Assembly: GCA_935421135.1 (NCBI GenBank)
Contig: OW285188.1
Coordinates: forward strand, 22,111,233-22,175,232
DNA length: 64,000 nucleotides
Reading direction: 5' to 3'
DNA from: Bugulina stolonifera
Lineage: Eukaryota > Bryozoa > Gymnolaemata > Cheilostomatida > Bugulidae
Shown here: positions 22,501 through 36,000 of the stretch, one piece after another
Numbering within the stretch: position 1 is the stretch's first letter
Layout of the letters: each line of letters opens with the position of its first letter
Position numbers and translations under genes: made by a program
Notes under the pieces: generated by a model
The model's database searches: none
The model's input: only the letters and a program-made list of their open reading frames with translations
What the model was told of the DNA's origin: nothing

Positions 22501-25500
22501 AGGTAAGAGTGTTGTTACTAAGTCCTTTATATTAGTAATATGCATATCTTAGTGTGTACCTCACTACTACATTACTTCTACAGTATTATGTGGTGGGAAA
22601 CTACTCATTTTTTATAAATATGCTGAATAATGCAAATTAGATATTGTATTAATTACCATGTAGACAACACTGTAGTACTCATATGCATATATATAATATA
22701 CTTCAGCTCAGCTGTTGTTATGAATATCCATATTGATGAGTCATATCAGCTTAGTCTGGGTTTCTACTCCTGTCAAATTGTGGGTGGGTATGTTGGCCTA
22801 TGACTGGAGAGCTTGGGCTGAGAATGGTCAGTGAAGAGCCTATGTACCCACACCGTAATTTGTATGAGTAGGAACCCAGACTGTCATTAGCCAGTAATAG
22901 CCTACACAGTACATGCATGTCTTGGCAGTGATGGACTTTGTACCTTGTGGTGAGATGTTAGCCTTGTGGAGGAGGGAAGGCCAGTTTCCAGAGGAGGTGG
23001 TTAAGATATACATATCAGAGATTGCTATGGTGCTAGACTTTCTCCATCTAGAGGGTGTCATATACAGGGATCTAAAGATGGAGAATATCCTACTAGATAA
23101 AGATGGGCATGTGCAGCTGACAGACTTTGGTCTAGCCAAGTGGTTACCGTCTGGGGAGAGGGCCAAGACTATATGCGGTACTCTGCAGTATATGGGTATG
23201 TATTATTATAATACATGTATGTGATACTATGCAGTATATTAGTATGTATTACTAAATGTGATACTATAGAGTATATGTGCATGTATTACTATATTACGTA
23301 TATGTAATACTACACTGTGTATGGGTATGTATTACTAAATGTGATGCTATAGAGTATAGAGTATATATGCATGTATTACTATATACTTGCTGTAGCCCCT
23401 GAAGTACTGTACGGTCAGGAGTACGATCATTCCGCAGACTGGTGGACTTTGGGTATTCTCATGTACGCTATGCTAATGGGAGACTTCCCAGTCAGTGGTC
23501 CTCGTGACCACAGGGATATGGGGGCAGCTGTAGCCCGCCACAACTATGCCCTACCTGACTACTTCAAGCTTGAGGCTAAATCTGTGATAAACAAGGTTAG
23601 TAGTTCTCTCTACTGCTTCATAGTGTTTCTACTCTAGTCGTCGCTGGAAGGAAGTGTTCTTTTATTTCTCATTTTCCTGAGTAGTTGTTCGTTGTTGATC
23701 TTTGATTTCAGCTTTTAACGAAGAAGCCGAATAGACGAATGTCGAATATTATAGACCTACAGAAACTACCGTACTTTAAAAATCTCAACTTTGATACAGT
23801 GTTTGATAAGCATGTGAGTAACGTACACTATATAATATATACATGTATAGAAACAGTATGTACAGTACACTATGTAATATATACATGTATAGAAATAGTA
23901 TATACAGTACACTATATAATATATATATGTATAGAAATAGTATGTACAGTACACTATATAATATATATATGCATAGAAATAGTATGTACAGTACACTATA
24001 TAATATATACATGTATAGAAATAGTATGTACAGTACACTATATCATATATACATGTATAGAAATAGTATGTACAGTACACTATCTAATATATACATGTAT
24101 AGAAATAGTATGTACAGTACACTATATCATATATACATGTATAGAAATAGTATGTACAGTACACTATATAATGTATACATGTATAGAAATAGTATGTACA
24201 GTACACTATATCATATATACATGCATAGAAATAGTATGTACAGTACACTATATAATATATATATGTATAGAAATAGTATGTACAGTACACTATATCATAT
24301 ATACATGTATAGAAATAGTATGTACAGTACACTATATCATATATACATGTATAGAAATAGTATATACAGTACAATTAATACCCTATACCTAACACCAATA
24401 TTGGCGGATAAGTCTGACATGCATTTTCCAGCTAACCCAAATGTAGATTCAATTACCTAGCTGTAAGGAACCACTGTATGTGTAGATATGTGATAGTACA
24501 CTGTATGTGTAGATATGTGATAGTACTGTATGTGTAGATATGTGATAGTACACTGTATGTGTAGATATGTGATAGTACTGTATGTGTAGATATGTGATAG
24601 TACTGTATGTGTAAATATGTGATAGTACACTGTATGTGTAGATATGTGATGGTACTGTATGTGTAGATATGTGATAGTACTGTATGTGTAGATATGTGAT
24701 AGTACACTGTATGTGTAGATATGTGATGGTACTGTATGTGTAGATATGTGATAGTACTGTATGTGTAGATATGTGATAGTACTGTATGTGTAGATATGTG
24801 ATAGTACTGTATGTGTAGATATGTGATACTACTGTATGTGTAGATATGTGATACTACTGTATGTGTAGATATGTGATACTACTGTATGTGTAGATATGTG
24901 ATAGTACTGTATGTGTAAATATGTGATAGTACTGTATGTGTAGATATGTGATAGTACTGTATGTGTAAATATGTGATAGTACTGTATGTGTAGATATGTG
25001 ATAGTACTGTATGTGTAGATATGTGATACTACTGTATGTGTAGATATGTGATACTACTGTATGTGTAGATATGTGATACTACTGTATGTGTAGATATGTG
25101 ATAGTACTGTATGTGTAGATATGTGATAGTACTGTATGTGTAGATATGTGATAGTAATCTATTAATCTAATCAGTTGGTCTCTACTGTACGCGTAGATCT
25201 CCCCTAAGAAGATGTTTCAGTCTAAAGATGTGTTGGAGAAGAATACTCCACAGCAGAGAAGATATGAGAGGCGGGGTCGTCGTCAGGAAACAACGGTACG
25301 TCTTGTTCCTACACTAAAAGTCTATTTGCAAACCCTGGTACAGCTGTCCCTGTGTTTATTGTTCTGCAACTGTGGACAAATTGATTTACCAGTAACAAGA
25401 CTGACTGTCCACAATTTTTTAAAAACGTTTTTTTGCTTTTTATAGTTTAATGAATTCACATGGACTCATCCACTCTTCTACTCTGCAGAAGGGACGACTG

Positions 25501-25548
25501 TATGACGTCCCAACAAAGGCTGAACTGTTCCGTGACTATCACCTCTAG
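19579..25548 (+). CDS. RSKR: RSKR (SgK494), ribosomal S6 kinase-related AGC kinase
   Basis: Ser/Thr kinase of the AGC group; cellular role poorly known. Exons: 19579-19776, 20740-20905, 21104-21282, 21634-21774, 22418-22502, 22929-23195, 23396-23595, 23712-23813, 25197-25295, 25446-25505 (498 aa), or a last exon from 25489 to 25548. The start MGNKPS is an N-myristoylation signal (human RSKR also starts MG), so I chose it over the in-frame ATG at 19567. [10 protein letters not shown] precedes the kinase domain, as in vertebrate RSKR. Seen: Gly loop ACGSYGNV (187-194), catalytic Lys209 (AMK), VRQCKDE with alpha-C Glu228, YRDLKMEN (302-309; His of HRD is Tyr), DFG at 322, PDK1-type T-loop TICGT (Thr337), APEVL, and [13 protein letters not shown]-terminal FNEFTW resembles the AGC hydrophobic motif. 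The kinase looks catalytically competent. Intron 8 (1.4 kb) holds two large minisatellites. Confidence 0.92.
21554..21597. repeat. Short tandem repeat TACGTGTTRWTG in RSKR intron 3
   Basis: Four copies of a 12-base unit (GTACGTGTTATT and variants) are followed 40 bases later by exon 4. Confidence 0.7.
23177..23390 (+). repeat. Degenerate array derived from RSKR exon-6 end and donor, filling intron 6
   Basis: Intron 6 consists almost wholly of five diverged copies (37-50 bases) of the exon's own end: GGTACTCTGCAGTATATGG|GTATGTATTA at 23177, GATACTATGCAGTATATTA-GTATGTATTA at 23223, then copies near 23260, 23306 and 23343. The copy at 23304-23340 again contains TATGG|GTATGTATTA, a duplicate of the true donor context. 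The whole intron may have arisen by tandem duplication. Confidence 0.8.
23826..24370. repeat. 42-bp minisatellite in RSKR intron 8, about 13 copies
   Basis: The unit is GTACACTATATAATATATAC + ATGTATAGAAATAGTATGTACA (42 bases), starting 13 bases after the exon-8 donor. Variation is confined to a few positions (ATAT/GTAT, TAATA/TCATA). Because 42 is a multiple of three, long open frames run through it on both strands. I regard them as by-products, although one continues the exon-8 frame. Confidence 0.95.
24474..25155. repeat. 25-bp minisatellite in RSKR intron 8, about 27 copies
   Basis: The unit is TGTATGTGTAGATATGTGAT + AGTAC (25 bases). Some copies have a 2-base AC insertion (period 27, mostly in the first third). 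A GATACTAC variant occurs in two blocks of three (about 24826-24895 and 25020-25090), showing higher-order duplication. The array ends 42 bases before exon 9. Confidence 0.95.
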
Positions 25549-26925
25549 GCTACTTTTTTCACTTATTTGGTCCCTTCATTTGTGCATACAATATTCTATA
25601 AGATTTTAGTACTGATTGACTCATTCTGTAGGCAGGTATGTAGACTATATATATATTAGTCACTCTAGTCTGTTCTTACCTACTAATAGTATACACTATA
25701 CAGTATTTGTATATGTGTATCACCACCAACTACTCTCCCTATAATCTCCTCAATTTGGAGTTGTCTAACCTACAGTATCCTTTATATTACATCAAAGACT
25801 GTATAAAACTTTGATGTTCTCTAGTGGTTCTGCCTCTTTGAAGGGAAGGCATCTCTATTTACACAGTATATTAGCATGTAAGACCACCCCAGTGTGCCAA
25901 AAACTGGTGACCACATTTTTATCATAGAGTGGACAGTCTCTGGGAGAATAGTTGGTACGATGCTGTGTATATATATAGTCAATGGATTTAAGTGGGTACA
26001 CTTTTTCTGAACTTAGAACCAAAATTATTAAGAAAACAATTTATAAGCTGGTCAGCAGTTACTTAATTTTTTAGAACTGTTTATAGGCTTTAGCTGGGGT
26101 GGAGCTCCGGCTCATTCATGGAAACTTGTTTGTATCTGATTGACTTTAGGTATTATTTGCTTCACTCTAGTGATGGCTCACTGGGTATACAATGCACTTG
26201 TATTATTAAAAGTGTGTAACAAGGGAGTTGTCTGTTCTCTGGTGTTTAAATGTAAACAATCACAGTCAGCTCACTTCTTTTATTCATAACCAGCTGGGTC
26301 AAGTAATTTAATTCTTGTATATATGTACAGCTATGTTTTCAACTCTACCGGAGTAATACTTCTTATTTAGTATACTACAGTACAGTTTCTGCTCAACATG
26401 ATACTACATTCCATTGTTTGCAATAAATGTTCTGGTTTTTTCAACTTTACCCAATTTTGCATCATTCCCAATACCTCGAATAATTTTATAGTAAACTATA
26501 CTGTGTCTGTATACTTTTACCACCATTTGTATTTGTATTTGAGATAATATCAACAGCCAATGTACTATATAGATATACATTGGATATGTATATAATAAGT
26601 TATTTAGTGTGAGCAATAATCAGGAGCTAATATCTTAATCAATGACTCCATCCACAGTCATATGATTATAATGATAATTATAGTAATTTAGAATATTAAA
26701 TTAAAATCTTGGTATTCACCATCAACATACATCATTCACCATTTGCACAATATCACAAGCATACATACATAAAAAATAAGGTATAAGAAAATATTAATTA
26801 ATAAAACGAATAATGTATTTAGAAGAACTTATCTATTAGAGTAAAACTGTTATTATGTATGAACATGAGAAGAGAGTTCGTCACCACCTGTATAGGACCA
26901 GCATGTATCTGTAAGCTAACTGGTG
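25506..26925. other. RSKR 3' region, convergent with the EFCAB6-like gene
   Basis: No coding exon seen. An AATAAA at 26422-26427 could end the RSKR transcript. The region has no further recognisable element apart from AT-rich sequence. Confidence 0.4.
26422..26427 (+). terminator. Possible RSKR poly(A) signal
   Basis: This is the first AATAAA after the RSKR stop codons, about 900 bases downstream. A closer variant signal may be used instead. Confidence 0.3.
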
Positions 26926-27013
26926 GTACATAGGAAGGAGGACTGGTGGTACATGGGAAGGAGGACTGGTGGTACATGGGAAGAAGGACTGGTGGTACAT
27001 GGGAAGGAGAACT
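26926..27013. repeat. 24-bp minisatellite beside the EFCAB6-like stop codon
   Basis: About four copies of GGTGGTACATGGGAAGGAGG-ACT. It lies 23 bases beyond the proposed stop codon (27036-27038) of the minus-strand gene, so it is probably in its 3' UTR. Confidence 0.9.
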
Positions 27014-27035
27014 GGCACTAAACATTAGCAAATTC

Positions 27036-30000
27036 TCACGGCTTCTGTGGGGTCTTGATCTCCGGCCTGAAGGTCTCACTGAGAAATTTGTTATAGTTTA
27101 TTCTACAATAAGTAACAATATAGTAATATTATCACTAGGTAAACAAAATGTACATGTAGTTCAATGTACATCTTACACTATAACCATGGTGATACAGGAA
27201 ACTTCATACCAAAGCCAAATGTTCTACTCGATCTCAGCAAAACAAAAATGATGTTTCATTAACACCAGCCACTACTGTTTGGCTTCAATATACATTGAAA
27301 ACATTTTCCTTTTCCCATTGTGCATGTTATTGTATTGACACTAATGTGAAGTTGTACTCTCCTGTGTTTTCCAATTCTGAGAATGAGAGGACAACTAAAT
27401 AGGTTATAGTAAATAGCAGTGTAGGCTAGCAGTAATGTACATAACTACTAGTACTAACCTCCCAGAGAGATCCTCATCAAAAGTATGCAGTACATTATAA
27501 ACCTCATCTTCATCTAACACTACATTGGCAAGTTTTAGCACATTCCTAAACTCAGGCAAAGTAAGCATTCCATTTCCCACTCTGTCTAATTTCTTAAACG
27601 CTCTACGTAAGTTCTTCCAATCTCCAGCCAACTATACATGTAGAAATCAAAGTTCACATGTGAGGACCATATTATGCTATTTGGGTATAATATAACATTG
27701 TGAAGGGTGTACTAAAATGCATTGGGTTTATGCAGTACAAGTACAACACGTGTAGAGTTAGCAGTGGGAATGAAAGTTTCTCCAATGTTTCTCATCAATA
27801 TTGGCCAGACACTTCCACAGTGTAGTGACAATTAACATTTGGAGTTGTCCCTCATTTCCTACTGAGTCTAATAACTGCGCAATTCAGCACAAACTAATTT
27901 TGTATATGATATGGGCGTTCTCTTACCTTTTGCCTCAGTTTGGAGCTTAGGCCTACCAATCCTTTTTGTGGTGGCTCTCCAATGTCTGCTATTGGTAGTT
28001 CTTGTCGAGGATGAGAAAGTAGGTCATTCAAGTTATTGCCATGTTTCCACACCTCCCTCTTCATAGCAAATGGTCTCAGGAATTCTATATATGAAACTCT
28101 AAAATCACAGGTAAGCACAGTCTAACTCACACTGATCATTAGCACTTGATTATACAGTATGCATACTTTACATGCATTAGCACTCTATGTTATACTATAT
28201 ATGCAACTGGATATGACAGGTAGCTAGCTCTCAATAACTTGATTGTATAAAATATCTAACTATATGTAAATAGGAGATAAAAAGGAAGAAATGATGATAT
28301 TTTGTAAGCTCTGAGTAGACGTTTACCTTCCGTCTTTGGAGGTAAATTTAGTGGTAATTTCATTGAGTTCGGATTCTGTGAGATGGACACACAGTTCTGT
28401 AAGGATATCTTTGAACTCATCCTTGGAGATATGTCCAGTACCATATGGATCCATGGCAAAGAATTCTTTTCTTAGTTCATCCCACATAAAATCGATCTAC
28501 CAGATATATATTTATACATAGTTTCAGTTGTAGTATAGCATATCAAGATATCATTCCAGATAGCTTAGACTTTTCCTTATTGTTTCCAAGTTTGACATTA
28601 AAAAATTCAAAGGTTACAAAACATACACATGTTGTGCTTACAAGCCAGCACATATTATTTTCTTAGGCATAAGCAAAGCTTCATGGGCGCTGTCAAACAA
28701 CCAAGTCTCAAGTCAGCAGTTCAGTGAAAATAGTTGGAAAAGAGGGAGGCAGCTGAAGTAGTACAGACTTGGAAACCCAGTAAAGTCAACATCAGAAAAC
28801 CTACCTTCCTATTCTTTGGGCTGTAGTGTGATTTAACACTCTGTAACTACACACTGCTAACAATGAAGATATACGACCTTGTTGCATTTATTCTATTGAT
28901 AAATAATGTCTTATACAAATTTTAATCAGCAGTTGGTCAGAAATGAAAGTCCAAAAATCTTTACACCGGAAAAAAGAGATCTCTACTCTTGATCAGATTT
29001 AATTACTGTGCATGTATGTTCACAATACATCCAAGCAAGCAATGCATTATATGGGTGCTTTGCTTTGAGCACCCATGAGGTAAAACACCTAAACATGTTA
29101 ATAGTGAAATAACAGAAGTTGTCCTCTCTTGACGCTTAATTAATCAGAGTTGTCCTCTCTTTACAAATAAATAACAGAAGTTATCTTCTCTAACCTTAGA
29201 TCTCAGGGAATCCCTCAGTAGATCATTGTCACTGTTGAGTATTTTACTTCTCTTAGAATAGTCTGCATCTCCTTTGGTTGGTGGATTTAGCTTAGCGTTG
29301 GGGTAGGAAGCAGATTTCATAGAGTGACCGAAAGTTCGAACAAACTGGAGCCACTCCAATTTGCCATCTCTGTTGGTAATGAATGTTTTCCACAGCTCTC
29401 TGATTTCTCCTCTATTTACAGGAGGACTAATGTCGAATCTATAACATATACATGTATTTAGGTAGACCCTGTAGTTTACTTCTGCATGCAGTTACATTGT
29501 ATATTTAATGTTACAAATGGAATTGAACTACATATACATATATTACATCCTTACATTAGATAATCTGAACAATAACACTGTTATATTACATTCATAGTTT
29601 TATACACTCATTTAGTAAAAAGCATCCCAAAGTTATAGTTCCTCCTAGATATTTTATAATGTTTTAATATCACTCAGGTATCTGATAACAGACTACTAAT
29701 AATACTTAGATTGATATACCTGTATATACACTGTACTAATCAATATATTACTTACCTTTTCAAAAGTTTGTATAGCGTTTCATGTGAGAGTCGTTGGGAA
29801 CTGAACTCGTCCATTTCACTGAAGTATTTTTCCAACTAAAAGAAGAGTAAAATCAGAAAATAAATGCTGTATACACATGATTTTACATCCTGCCTGACTA
29901 GGTGAGATCATGTGACATGTAATAGACTACATGTCACATTGATCCATAGCAAGCATTCAGTTGACTCATAATCAAATGTGAACACTCAAACGGCCAAGCT

Positions 30001-33000
30001 AGTGTATTAATTGGAGTTGTCATTTCTTTGTTGGCTAAGGTCATATTTGATATTGTATAATATACCATGTACATTATTATCTCATTTATTGATTATCTTT
30101 AATTTGGGTAACAGAAAATAGTTTGTTTACTACTAGGTATGTAAAAGAAATATCTATGGGTGTCAATAATTATCTATGTTTAGCTGACTAATTAATAATG
30201 TCAAACAATGTCGTTAATGTCAATTTTACTGTACGCATTATGTTCATGGCAACCCCACATTAAACACTTCCATTTTACAATTACTAATTTTAGAACACTG
30301 CTTAGTACATTTAAATAATGTGATAATGTAGTAGGTTGTTGCAGGTAAATGTACATTTACGTGTATAATATGTTGTATGTACCTGCAGTAGGTATTTGTT
30401 AGGGTGAAGTAGTAGGTTGTTATACCTGTATATATTTTATGTACCTGCAGTGAGTATTTGTTATAGTGAAGTTGGTAATGAAACTCACAGTTTTGTACTG
30501 ATGACTAAACAGGGATTTGATGATAAGATAAATCTCTTCCACACTTCTTCTAGCATGTCCTTCATCATCCAATAGCAGAACATTATTTCCTTTACTGTCT
30601 TCTTTAATTGGTGCTCCTTTTGGTGCTCCTGTCGTCGTAAATAGACTCTTTGTATCGCCACTAAAAATATGCAACATGATTATATAGCATGACATTTATA
30701 GCTCATTGGTTACAAGTTTACTGTGTAAATCTACCCCCCCCCCCAACTGCTATCACCACCACCACCAACATACACTGTAGGCCACTGCTGGAGATTGGCG
30801 GCAAAATGGTGACTCTGTAGAATGGATCTAATCTTCTCTTTAAGCATTAAATACTCACAACTACTGCTAGTGTGGATTAATTATTTTAATAGCTTTAAAT
30901 CCTACCGTGTATCAAACTGGGCCATAAACTCGGCGTATTTGACATCCCCATCACTTGTTAGAGGAATGTGGTCTACAAGATTTCTAAACTGCTCATCTGT
31001 CATCTCAATATTAAATCTACTTTCGATGGCAGCTCTGAACTCTTCTTGTGAGATCACATCAGTTCCCAGTCTGTCTATTTTACTACAATATCAAATATGT
31101 ATATTAGTGATGTAATATGTAATGTAATAACTAGAGCATACCTATCTACAGTGCACTGTGTCTTACATTATTACAGCCTAGTCACACAGCTACTTGTAGC
31201 TATTAGCTTTGGCCGCTAGCTACAATGTATAGCATGCTGTGCTATGCTATGCTATGCTATGCTATGCTATGCTATGCTATGCTATGCTATGCTATGCTAT
31301 GCTATGCTATGCTATGCTATGCTATGCTATGCTACGCTACTACGCTATGCAATGCTATGCTAAACTATACCATACTATACTAGCGATGCGGTTCAAATGA
31401 CAGCTTGTCGAACTTTAGCGGCAGTTTGAGTGAAAACATAATTATTTGCTAAGTAATAAATTTCTTGCAATGAAAATGTTATTATAATGATAATGTTAGT
31501 ATAGCAGCGCACTGGAGATACACTCACTTGATCCCTAAATTAGCAAAGTAATGCGGCCATTATGGAGAAGGAGAATGGTCATAAAACAAGAAACTTACTG
31601 GAATGTTCCGATGAGCGAAAGGAAGTCTTGCTGGAACATGTTCATAAGCTGAGCCTCGATGGCACTGAGTGCAGACTGTGCTCCAGGACTACCTGAGCGC
31701 ACAGATTTGTTGTAGCGGTGATGGCGGTCTCCTAATATCTTGTGGGGCATACCTTCTTCACTTCTATCCTGGAACCTGTGCAGGAATTCCTGCAAATACA
31801 TAGTCTAAAATATAGAGTCTACACTTCAATTGTGGAGATAATTTGCTGCGCAAGATGTCTAGAATATCAATGGAAGTAGAAGCAACCTGTCCTCCAAATG
31901 TGCTACACATGCTCTATGTTACGGCTTACCTGTATCCATATAATTGATCTGTAGTGTTCAATTTAACTCTTGTCATTTGATTTATGATATGTAAATGATA
32001 TATACATTGTATAACGTCATACCCTATATGGCACTCCAGTCTTTAGCTGTGAGATGGCACATCTGGCTAGAAACTCGTCTAGGTGTCCTCTGTCTAGCTT
32101 CAGACCGTATTGTGCCAGAACAGAGCAGAATTCTCCTGCCGAAACCTGCAACATAGTGAAGTAATAACTGACATTTGTATCATAGGAGTTCAGATAGTCA
32201 CAAAAATTCTCAGACACTTTTGCATTACGGACATGGCCAAAAATTAATTTACTGTAGCTGCCAGAACAACAGTAATATAATTATGCATATTACATATTTC
32301 ACATTACATTTTACATATACATGCTATACATATTATTATACATGTTCCAATCACAGTTATAGTGATAGCAATATCGTACCACTCCAGTCTTCTCGCTGTC
32401 AGACATCTCAAATGCACCTTTCATTCCTTGGAATCCTTCTCTGAATTTATTCTTTAGCCATCTTTCAATATCTATTGACCTCTGTCTGGCTGTCTCCTTT
32501 TTACGGGGCGATCCAGCTGCTACATTACATTACACAATATGTTATGTTCCATTATTATTTTCATTCTATTTCAATAAAATTGATGAAAAAAATTGTAATC
32601 TGTGCAATGGTTACCAAATTATTTTCTGCTCTGGGTAGCAAATAGATAACTACTGACACTGTTCTGTAGTGAATGAGGTATACATGGTTTTACAGAAGAT
32701 GAATAAAGTACATTACATTGTTCTGGAGTTTCTGGAACTTGTACCATGGCAGCAGGCAACTCAACGTCCCCATTGGAGGCAGCTTTGCCTTCCGCTAAAG
32801 TTATTCCCAACTTCTTCATCAACTTGGAACCATCAATTACTCCAATATTTTCATCATCATATCTAGCAGAGAAACACACAATAATACTGGCATGATGGCA
32901 CAACCGAATAGCGTGGTGGAACTTTGAAACAACATGATAGTAAACAATACAACACTGCTCATGTTACATATTTAACAGTTTACCAATTTGATTAGTTTTT

Positions 33001-36000
33001 TGAATATTCTCTAATTGCAGAGACTCAAATTTGATTGCTAGTTTTCAAGCTCTAAAATACTTACTAAGACAGACAGAGTCAAGCACAACTGTGTTTCTTA
33101 TTTGTAAAAAATATCATGATCAGGGCGTAGAAGTGCACATAATTACTTGCGGACCATACAGTAGGTCTGGACACTAAACACTTATGTGATGGGACCTATG
33201 CCCCTATGCTTTGATTATAGCCCCCTCCCTCCCGCTATGTGTTTACATACTTCTGCCATAGTCGTTCAAACTCATCGTCATCCATGCTGAACATGAGTTT
33301 GTTGAGAGCATTCTTGAATTCTGGTTTAAGAAGCCTGGAAGCGCCACCTGGATTTGTCTGAGGGACGATATCTGCCACATCTAGTACTCTGCAAAGGTGT
33401 ATACACATGCATATTATGTAATATAGGCCTTCATTCAAATAATGCCTTATTATACATGTATTCTTGGAATAAAATAGAATTTGCTTTGAATTGAAACTAC
33501 ATTCTAATGCACATGTTGGCCTACATACGTTCAGACGTTCAAAGTATGTACATGTAATACTAATATACATATACGTGTTGGCCTACAGACATTCAGCATC
33601 TAATACTAATATACATATACGTGTTGGCCTACAGACATTCAGCATCTAATACTAATATACATATACGTGTTGGCCTACAGACATTCAGCATGTAATACTA
33701 ATATACATATACGTGTTGGCCTACAGACATTCAGCATCTAATACTAATATACATATACGTGTTGGCCTACAGACATTCAGCATCTAATACTAATATACAT
33801 ATACGTGTTGGCCTACAGACATTCAGCATCTAATACTAATATACATATACGTGTTGGCCTACAGACATTCAGCATGTAATACTAATATACATATACGTGT
33901 TGGCCTACAGACATTCAGCATGTAATACTAATATACATATACGTGTTGGCCTACAGACATTCAGCATGTAATACTAATATACATATACGTGTTGGCCTAC
34001 AGACATTCAGCATCTAATACTAATATACATATACGTGTTGGCCTACAGACATTCAGCATGTAATACTAATATACATATACGTGTTGGCCTACAGACATTC
34101 AGCATCTAATACTAATATACATATACGTGTTGGCCTACAGACATTCAGCATCTAATACTAATATACATATACGTGTTGGCCTACAGACATTCAGCATCTA
34201 ATACTAATATACATATACGTGTTGGCCTACAGACATTCAGCATCTAATACTAATATACATATACGTGTTGGCCTACAGACATTCAGCATCTAATACTAAT
34301 ATACATATACGTGTTGGCCTACAGACATTCAGCATCTAATACTAATATACATATACGTGTTGGCCTACAGACATTCAGCATCTAATACTAATATACATAT
34401 ACGTGTTGGCCTACAGACATTCAGCATGTAATACTAATATACATATACGTGTTGGCCTACAGACATTCAGCATCTAATACTAATATACATATACGTGTTG
34501 GCCTACAGACATTCAGCATGTAATACTAATATACATATACGTGTTGGCCTACAGACATTCAGCATCTAATACTAATATACATATACGTGTTGGCCTACAG
34601 ACATTCAGCATCTAATACTAATATACATATACGTGTTGGCCTACAGACATTCAGCATCTAATACTAATATACATATACGTGTTGGCCTACAGACATTCAG
34701 CATCTAATACTAATATACATATACGTGTTGGCCTACAGACATTCAGCATGTAATACTAATATACATATACGTGTTGGCCTACAGACATTCAGCATGTAAT
34801 ACTAATATACATATACGTGTTGGCCTACAGACATTCAGCATGTAATACTAATATACATATACGTGTTGGCCTACAGACATTCAGCATCTAATACTAATAT
34901 ACATATACGTGTTGGCCTACAGACATTCAGCATGTAATACTAATATACATATACGTGTTGGCCTACAGACATTCAGCATCTAATACTAATATACATATAC
35001 GTGTTGGCCTACAGACATTCAGCATCTAATACTAATATACATATACGTGTTGGCCTACAGACATTCAGCATGTAATACTAATATACATATACGTGTTGGC
35101 CTACAGACATTCAGCATGTAATACTAATATACATATACGTGTTGGCCTACAGACATTCAGCATCTAATACTAATATACATATACGTGTTGGCCTACAGAC
35201 ATTCAGCATCTAATACTAATATACATATACGTGTTGGCCTACAGACATTCAGCATGTAATACTAATATACATATACGTGTTGGCCTACAGACATTCAGCA
35301 TGTAATACTAATATACATATACGTGTTGGCCTACAGACATTCAGCATCTAATACTAATATACATATACGTGTTGGCCTACAGACATTCAGCATGTAATAC
35401 TAATATACATTATACGTGTTGGCCTACAGACATTCAGCATGTAATACTAATATACATATACGTGTTGGCCTACAGACATTCAGCATCTAATACTAATATA
35501 CATATACGTGTTGGCCTACAGACATTCAGCATGTAATACTAATATACATATACGTGTTGGCCTACAGACATTCAGCATCTAATACTAATATACATATACG
35601 TGTTGGCCTACAGACATTCAGCATCTAATACTAATATACATATACGTGTTGGCCTACAGACATTCAGCATCTAATACTAATATACATATACGTGTTGGCC
35701 TACAGACATTCAGCATGTAATACTAATATACATATACGTGTTGGCCTACAGACATTCAGCATCTAATACTAATATACATATACGTGTTGGCCTACAGACA
35801 TTCAGCATGTAATACTAATATACATATACGTGTTGGCCTACAGACATTCAGCATCTAATACTAATATACATATACGTGTTGGCCTACAGACATTCAGCAT
35901 GTAATACTAATATACATATACGTGTTGGCCTACAGACATTCAGCATGTAATACTAATATACATATACGTGTTGGCCTACAGACATTCAGCATCTAATACT

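Noticed and set aside
23739..24460. Long ORFs (217, 205, 104, 96 codons) through the 42-bp array on both strands
   Set aside because: They exist because the period is a multiple of three and the unit lacks stops in several frames. Only the exon-8 part (23739-23813) is real coding sequence.
24453..24707. Minus-strand ORF in the 25-bp array
   Set aside because: Pure repeat translation with no splice context.
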